This document shows positions 6,365 through 9,839 of a DNA stretch of 9,839 bases, in pieces. Origin of the DNA: Cryomorphaceae bacterium (GTDB lineage Bacteria > Bacteroidota > Bacteroidia > Flavobacteriales > Schleiferiaceae); the NCBI GenBank assembly GCA_022565745.1, contig JAIUMB010000085.1, positions 1 through 9,839 on the forward strand. The letters are read 5' to 3'. A program made the position numbers and the translations under genes. The notes beneath the pieces were generated by a model. The model had not been told where the DNA came from and did no database searches. It saw only the letters and a list, made by a program, of their open reading frames with translations. Each line of letters starts with the position of its first letter. Position 1 is the first letter of the stretch.

Positions 6365-6736
6365 ATGTCTCGATCACTCTTAGCATCCATATTTACCTTT
6401 CGTTGTCCCTCTTGTCGTGAAGGCAAACTTTTTACCAATGATAACCCTTATCAACTAAGAAAGCTCACATCTATGCACGATAAGTGCCCCAATTGCGGAC
6501 AAAACTACCTGCCTGAACCTGGTTTTTTTTATGGGGCTATGTATGTGAGTTATGCACTTACAGTTGCTCAATTCGTAGCCGTTGTTGTGTTGTTGAACAT
6601 CTTCTTTGATCCTGGAATTTGGGACATTGTTATCACGTTAACGGTGGTTATGTTTATTTTATCACCACCTGTTTTCCGTTTGGCCCGCTCTATATGGGCA
6701 CATATGTTTATTAAGTCAAAAAAGAAAAACGATTAA
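6365..6736 (+). CDS. DUF983 family membrane protein
   Basis: This 123-residue protein has the DUF983 layout: an N-terminal cytoplasmic zinc-ribbon-like part with CPSC (14-17) and CPNC (41-44), then the diagnostic EPGFFYGAMYVSYA (51-64), then two membrane helices at about 58-79 and 84-105, and a basic tail ending KSKKKND. The four cysteines probably bind one zinc ion, which is inference from spacing. The cellular role is unknown; in alphaproteobacteria relatives sit near cytochrome oxidase assembly genes, but no such neighbour is seen here. Its last 26 bases overlap the convergent FAD oxidoreductase gene (6711-6736). Confidence 0.9.
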   Translation: MSRSLLASIFTFRCPSCREGKLFTNDNPYQLRKLTSMHDKCPNCGQNYLPEPGFFYGAMYVSYALTVAQFVAVVVLLNIFFDPGIWDIVITLTVVMFILSPPVFRLARSIWAHMFIKSKKKND

Positions 6737-7757
6737 TATCAATACTGGGGTCAACGGGTGTTTGTTCGAGCATTAAGTTTGCTAGGGACTTTGACAGATA
6801 TGGAGCCATTAAAATGGATCGGCTTCCCAGGCCGTTGAGAAAGTATATATTATTAAACTTTGGATGTTGACCGATGATTGGTTTGCGGTCTTTTGTAGCT
6901 GCGCGAATACCGACGTCTTGTTTGATGGTGTTTACGGAGCCGCGGTAGACCGTTTTTAGTGATTTCAGTAGTTCTGCTTTGCTGGATTCTGTGATTTTCT
7001 CACTTAAGTCTCCGTGCACATACGTGGCGCCTGTTTTGAAATGACCTTTTTTTTCTAGGGGAATGAGAAAATGTTTGAAATGGAGAATTTTATCAAACGC
7101 TTTATCCTCTTCTAATTCAACGGTAAGCAACTCCCCTTTAGATGGCCTAAATACATCTTTAGGATAGAATGGGTTATCCATTGCTGCTCGCCATCCTTCG
7201 GCAAACACCACTGCGTCAAACGTCATATTTTTATAAGCTACGGTTCCATCTTCAATTGACAATTCATCATGTTGAAACACATCCTCAATTATGTGATTTT
7301 TCATTTTTTGCTGAAAGCCTTCAAGAAGCAAAGCGGTGTTGCACCAGCCGGTTTGCTGAACAATTCCCAAACCGAAGGGAGAATTTTGCACGTTAACATC
7401 ATGGATGATATCACCCAAAAAAGCAGACCATTTCTTGTTGTCTTTCAAGTTATACCAGTTGTTTTGTTCTTCTGCATCATGAAGTACGCGATATATGTCT
7501 GATGGAAAATAAAATTGCGTGTTAATGAATGCTTCTAAATCTCGATAAAAGACATCTAAATTAGAAAGGAAAGCTTCTGCGAGATGAACCATTCTCATTC
7601 GTTTAAGGACAATGGGATTGTATAGTCCACTTGCAATACGAGAAGCTTGAGACATACTTGGTTGGTCAATCCAAGTGACATCTACTTGTTTTTTATGCAA
7701 CGTAAAGCCAATGGAGGTTCCGGCTATACCTTGACCGACAATCAGTACTTTGTTCAT
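6711..7757 (-). CDS. DAO-family FAD-dependent oxidoreductase downstream of gldN
   Basis: A 348-residue protein of the D-amino-acid oxidase/glycine oxidase (DAO) superfamily. The Rossmann motif GQGIAG is at 8-13, with acidic D31 after the second strand. A central mixed domain follows. Near the C-terminus are GIRAATKDRKPIIGQHP and NGLGSRSILMAPYLS, the FAD-contacting end typical of this family. Such enzymes oxidise C-N bonds of amines or amino acids; the substrate here is not predictable. I chose ATG 7757, directly before the Rossmann strand; an upstream start at 7793 would lie in the terminator hairpin. It follows gldN after that terminator, an arrangement I recall in other flavobacteria but cannot verify here. 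No promoter box was seen in the 72-base gap, so read-through may supply transcript. The 3' end overlaps the DUF983 gene. Confidence 0.85.
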   Translation of the reverse strand: MNKVLIVGQGIAGTSIGFTLHKKQVDVTWIDQPSMSQASRIASGLYNPIVLKRMRMVHLAEAFLSNLDVFYRDLEAFINTQFYFPSDIYRVLHDAEEQNNWYNLKDNKKWSAFLGDIIHDVNVQNSPFGLGIVQQTGWCNTALLLEGFQQKMKNHIIEDVFQHDELSIEDGTVAYKNMTFDAVVFAEGWRAAMDNPFYPKDVFRPSKGELLTVELEEDKAFDKILHFKHFLIPLEKKGHFKTGATYVHGDLSEKITESSKAELLKSLKTVYRGSVNTIKQDVGIRAATKDRKPIIGQHPKFNNIYFLNGLGSRSILMAPYLSKSLANLMLEQTPVDPSIDINRFSFLT

Positions 7758-7780
7758 GGTTATATTAATGCTATTCAATA

Positions 7781-7807
7781 AAAAAAGACGCACAGAGGCG
7801 TCTTTTT
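7781..7807 (-). terminator. Rho-independent terminator after gldN
   Basis: GACGC (7787-7791) pairs with GCGTC (7798-7802) around a six-base loop. The A-run 7781-7786 and T-run 7803-7807 lengthen the stem and give U-tracts on both strands. It lies 22 bases after the gldN stop and upstream of the FAD oxidoreductase, so it marks the probable end of the gld operon, with possible partial read-through. Confidence 0.8.
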
Positions 7808-7829
7808 GTTTTTAAGTAAATAAGGAGCT

Positions 7830-8660
7830 TTAGTATTCCCAAAGGTCACTTTCGAAATTCCTAAGTTCTTGTTTAATACGCTTAGATTCCAACAGTTGAT
7901 CGAGGTTGTTTCTTCGCTTATAATCAGCTATGGCTCTGTCATAAACGTTATCCTCTTTGATGATATTAGAATCGAAGAATCGCATTTTAAAGACCTCATC
8001 AAACGTCATTCGAGCAGCATTATTTTGGCGATTAAAGGCCACATTAGTGGCTAAAGCATAACGTGCATCAGGGAACCACACCCAAAATAACGGATAGATA
8101 TCTTTACTCTTAGGATGCTGAACAGTCGGAGCTATACCAATGATATAGTTTTCCAATTGTCCACGGCGCTTGTCCATATACCAATCACATTTTACTGTAT
8201 AGTAAAGTACATCTTTAGCCGTAACTGTAATGGTGTCGATGTAATCCCATTCAAAAGGATTATCACGATTCCAGGCGGTATCAACTTGCATTACGTTTCT
8301 GGCGATTTCCTCAGGGGTGTATGGGATTTCAAAACGGTCGTCAGCAAATACCTCCATGATGGTTCCTTCATTCATAATACCATCGACAAGCACATCAAAC
8401 AAGCTCTTGCGGTCCGGAAGTGGAACAACCGGATAGTAAAGATGATGATTCGCCTTTTCACGAATGTTAATCCGCTCCCAGTGGCGAACGGAAAACATCT
8501 GATCAATTTCTCTTGGTAAAGGGAAGTCAATCACTTGATTGTTGTGATATATTCTTTCTGCTTTAGAGATTGGTCCGTCGTCTTCAGGAGACAAAACCTG
8601 CCCGAAACCATTCGATAACCCTAGTGTTAAGGCTAAAATTGTCAATGAAAAGCGTTTCAT
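7830..8660 (-). CDS. gldN: Gliding motility / T9SS protein GldN
   Basis: A 276-residue periplasmic protein matching GldN/PorN. It begins with a signal peptide (MKRFSLTILALTLGLSNGFG, cleavage likely before Q21). It then contains the conserved segment FSVRHWERINIREKANHHLY and ends LWEY, both of which I recognise from GldN. GldN forms part of the GldK-GldN ring of the type IX secretion system under the outer membrane and is required for secretion and gliding in flavobacteria. I chose ATG 8660; the frame extends to a TTG at 8708, but that adds 16 residues before a proper signal peptide. The start is 50 bases after the gldM stop. A hairpin terminator follows the stop. Family assignment is supported by context and sequence. 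Confidence 0.9.
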   Translation of the reverse strand: MKRFSLTILALTLGLSNGFGQVLSPEDDGPISKAERIYHNNQVIDFPLPREIDQMFSVRHWERINIREKANHHLYYPVVPLPDRKSLFDVLVDGIMNEGTIMEVFADDRFEIPYTPEEIARNVMQVDTAWNRDNPFEWDYIDTITVTAKDVLYYTVKCDWYMDKRRGQLENYIIGIAPTVQHPKSKDIYPLFWVWFPDARYALATNVAFNRQNNAARMTFDEVFKMRFFDSNIIKEDNVYDRAIADYKRRNNLDQLLESKRIKQELRNFESDLWEY

Positions 8661-8710
8661 ACCTTTATGTTTTATAGTTATAGGAATTTGAACCAATGAA
8701 TAAACCAAAA

Positions 8711-9839
8711 TTAGTTTACATCAAATACAACATCTGATATATCGGTAACATTAATTCCTTTGGGTCCTTTGGCTTTGATGTTACGAACAACGATGGTTGA
8801 TCCAGGACGTAAAGCATCAATTCTCTTTTTAACACCGTCGTCAAAACGTGTGCCTCTGATGGTTTGGGGCGGGAAACCGGGAACGACCACGTCAAAAGAG
8901 AGAACTTGAAGACTTAGATCAAATGGAAAGTCTTTGTATTCAGCTTCAATTACCGCGTTTTTAACCGCGTTTTTAGAATAAATTGTAGAACGGTTTTTCA
9001 GCACCATTCCAGTTGCAGGAGGGAGACCTTTTATTCTAAACTTTTTACTTTGACGGAAAGGTTTTCCTTTTACGCTAACAACAATATCAACTTCGGTTCC
9101 TTGAACTTTAGTAACATCAGCAATGTAGCTTCCATCGCTTTGGCGACTAAGGCCAGGTCCTGACACCTCTAAATTGGAAGGATCAACACCAGGCACACTG
9201 ATTTCAAGGGGGTTATCAACACCGCGATAGAGTACGTTCATTTTGGTAGGCGATATTACTGCAGAAGGAGGTGCCACTGTGTAGCTTTCAATAAATTCTC
9301 TTTCTACGGCACTTTCACCACTTCCAATTCGAATAATACCTCCCCAAAGACGCTCTCCAGTTTGGTTAGCAGCAAAGTTAACCAGTCCTGCACCACTTCT
9401 AATTCGATCGGGAGAAAGCGGCGTGCCCTCACCAATACGGTTTGAGTCGCGATCGTATTCAAAAAGGATGATTTCGGGCTCTTGCGTCTCATCAAAAGCT
9501 GCTAAGAACACCTCAGCTCTGAACGAGTCACCTGTGGTCACGTAAGTGGACTTAGGCATAACCACAGCTTTTACACCGGTAAACTTTAATGTTCCGGCAT
9601 CAATTTGCTTTTGAAGCTCAGCAATAACACTTGCTTCAGCAGACCTTACTTTTGACTGATAGCTTGAGAGAAACGTCATAACACCAGCAAGAGGAACATG
9701 GTCAAAAAGCACTTTTTCCCACTCGGCTGTTGCCATACCATCTTTACTAATGGGTTGAGGAGACGTGTCAAACTCTTTTTCTAAAGTAGCAACCAATTGT
9801 TCGTTGCCTTCAACCATAGATACAAGTTTTTCTCTAAAC
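8711..9839 (-). CDS. gldM: Gliding motility / T9SS motor protein GldM, 5' end missing
   Basis: The frame is open to the right edge and shows 375 C-terminal residues; the true start lies outside the window, so the ATG at 9817 is internal. GldM (about 500-520 residues in flavobacteria) has one N-terminal membrane helix and four periplasmic domains and, with GldL, forms the proton-driven motor of the type IX secretion system. Visible landmarks include VVMPKSTYVTTGDSF in the second periplasmic domain and ISPTKMNVLYRGVDNP opening the third, a characteristic GldM block. The last domain contains DFPFDLSLQVLSFDV. Neighbour gldN follows after 50 bases, as in the gldKLMN operon. A tandem 12-base repeat at 8952-8975 encodes KNAVKNAV inside the last domain. 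About 140 N-terminal residues should be missing. Confidence 0.92.
   Translation of the reverse strand, partial: FREKLVSMVEGNEQLVATLEKEFDTSPQPISKDGMATAEWEKVLFDHVPLAGVMTFLSSYQSKVRSAEASVIAELQKQIDAGTLKFTGVKAVVMPKSTYVTTGDSFRAEVFLAAFDETQEPEIILFEYDRDSNRIGEGTPLSPDRIRSGAGLVNFAANQTGERLWGGIIRIGSGESAVEREFIESYTVAPPSAVISPTKMNVLYRGVDNPLEISVPGVDPSNLEVSGPGLSRQSDGSYIADVTKVQGTEVDIVVSVKGKPFRQSKKFRIKGLPPATGMVLKNRSTIYSKNAVKNAVIEAEYKDFPFDLSLQVLSFDVVVPGFPPQTIRGTRFDDGVKKRIDALRPGSTIVVRNIKAKGPKGINVTDISDVVFDVN
8952..8975 (-). repeat. Perfect tandem 12-base repeat inside gldM
   Basis: ACCGCGTTTTTA occurs twice in direct succession (8952-8963 and 8964-8975). In the gldM frame it encodes KNAV twice. It preserves the frame and could be a replication-slippage duplication or ancestral coding sequence with synonymous identity. 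Confidence 0.7.

Noticed and set aside
8115..8519. Plus-strand 134-codon frame
   Set aside because: It is fully antisense to gldN, has no recognisable domain or promoter, and gldN has clear family features.
1..9839. Mobile element, CRISPR, tRNA or prophage content
   Set aside because: No transposase, integrase, repeat array, cloverleaf or target-site duplication was seen; gene content is ordinary chromosomal.

Overview
The window looks like chromosomal DNA of a Bacteroidota bacterium, most likely a flavobacteria-like gliding or T9SS-bearing lineage. The evidence is a gldM-gldN pair at the right end, several good matches to the Bacteroidota promoter (TTTG, a 17-20 base gap, then TAnnTTTG), few Shine-Dalgarno sequences, and short lipoproteins with Bacteroidota-style lipoboxes. 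I see no mobile element, tRNA, rRNA or CRISPR array. No gene-free stretch exceeds 150 bases.

Left part (1-1270, all minus strand). The first 24 codons of an M20-type dipeptidase run off the left edge. It is separated by a strong terminator from a 77-residue cysteine-rich acidic lipoprotein. Next comes a 223-residue lipoprotein with a carboxypeptidase-regulatory-like domain.

Membrane and redox part (1271-6736). A minus-strand two-gene operon holds an Nramp-like transporter and an HI0933/BaiN-type flavoprotein that overlap by 13 bases. Divergent from it, on the plus strand, are a VTT (DedA-like) membrane protein, a single-domain rhodanese, an OprD-like outer-membrane porin and a DUF983 membrane protein with two CPxC motifs. 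The rhodanese has the clearest promoter in the window, with a Crp/Fnr-like palindrome centred near -41.

T9SS part (6711-9839, minus strand). The 3' three-quarters of gldM enters from the right edge, followed by gldN. A hairpin terminator follows, then a DAO-family FAD oxidoreductase whose 3' end overlaps the convergent DUF983 gene by 26 bases. GldM and GldN belong to the type IX secretion and gliding machinery (GldKLMN). The role of the oxidoreductase is unknown.

I found no clearly undescribed multi-gene system. The best leads are the Nramp-like protein that has lost the DPGN metal ligands, and the regulated rhodanese-porin unit. Several apparent longer ORF starts were shortened: VTT protein to 3836, gldN to 8660, FAD oxidoreductase to 7757 and flavoprotein to 2461.
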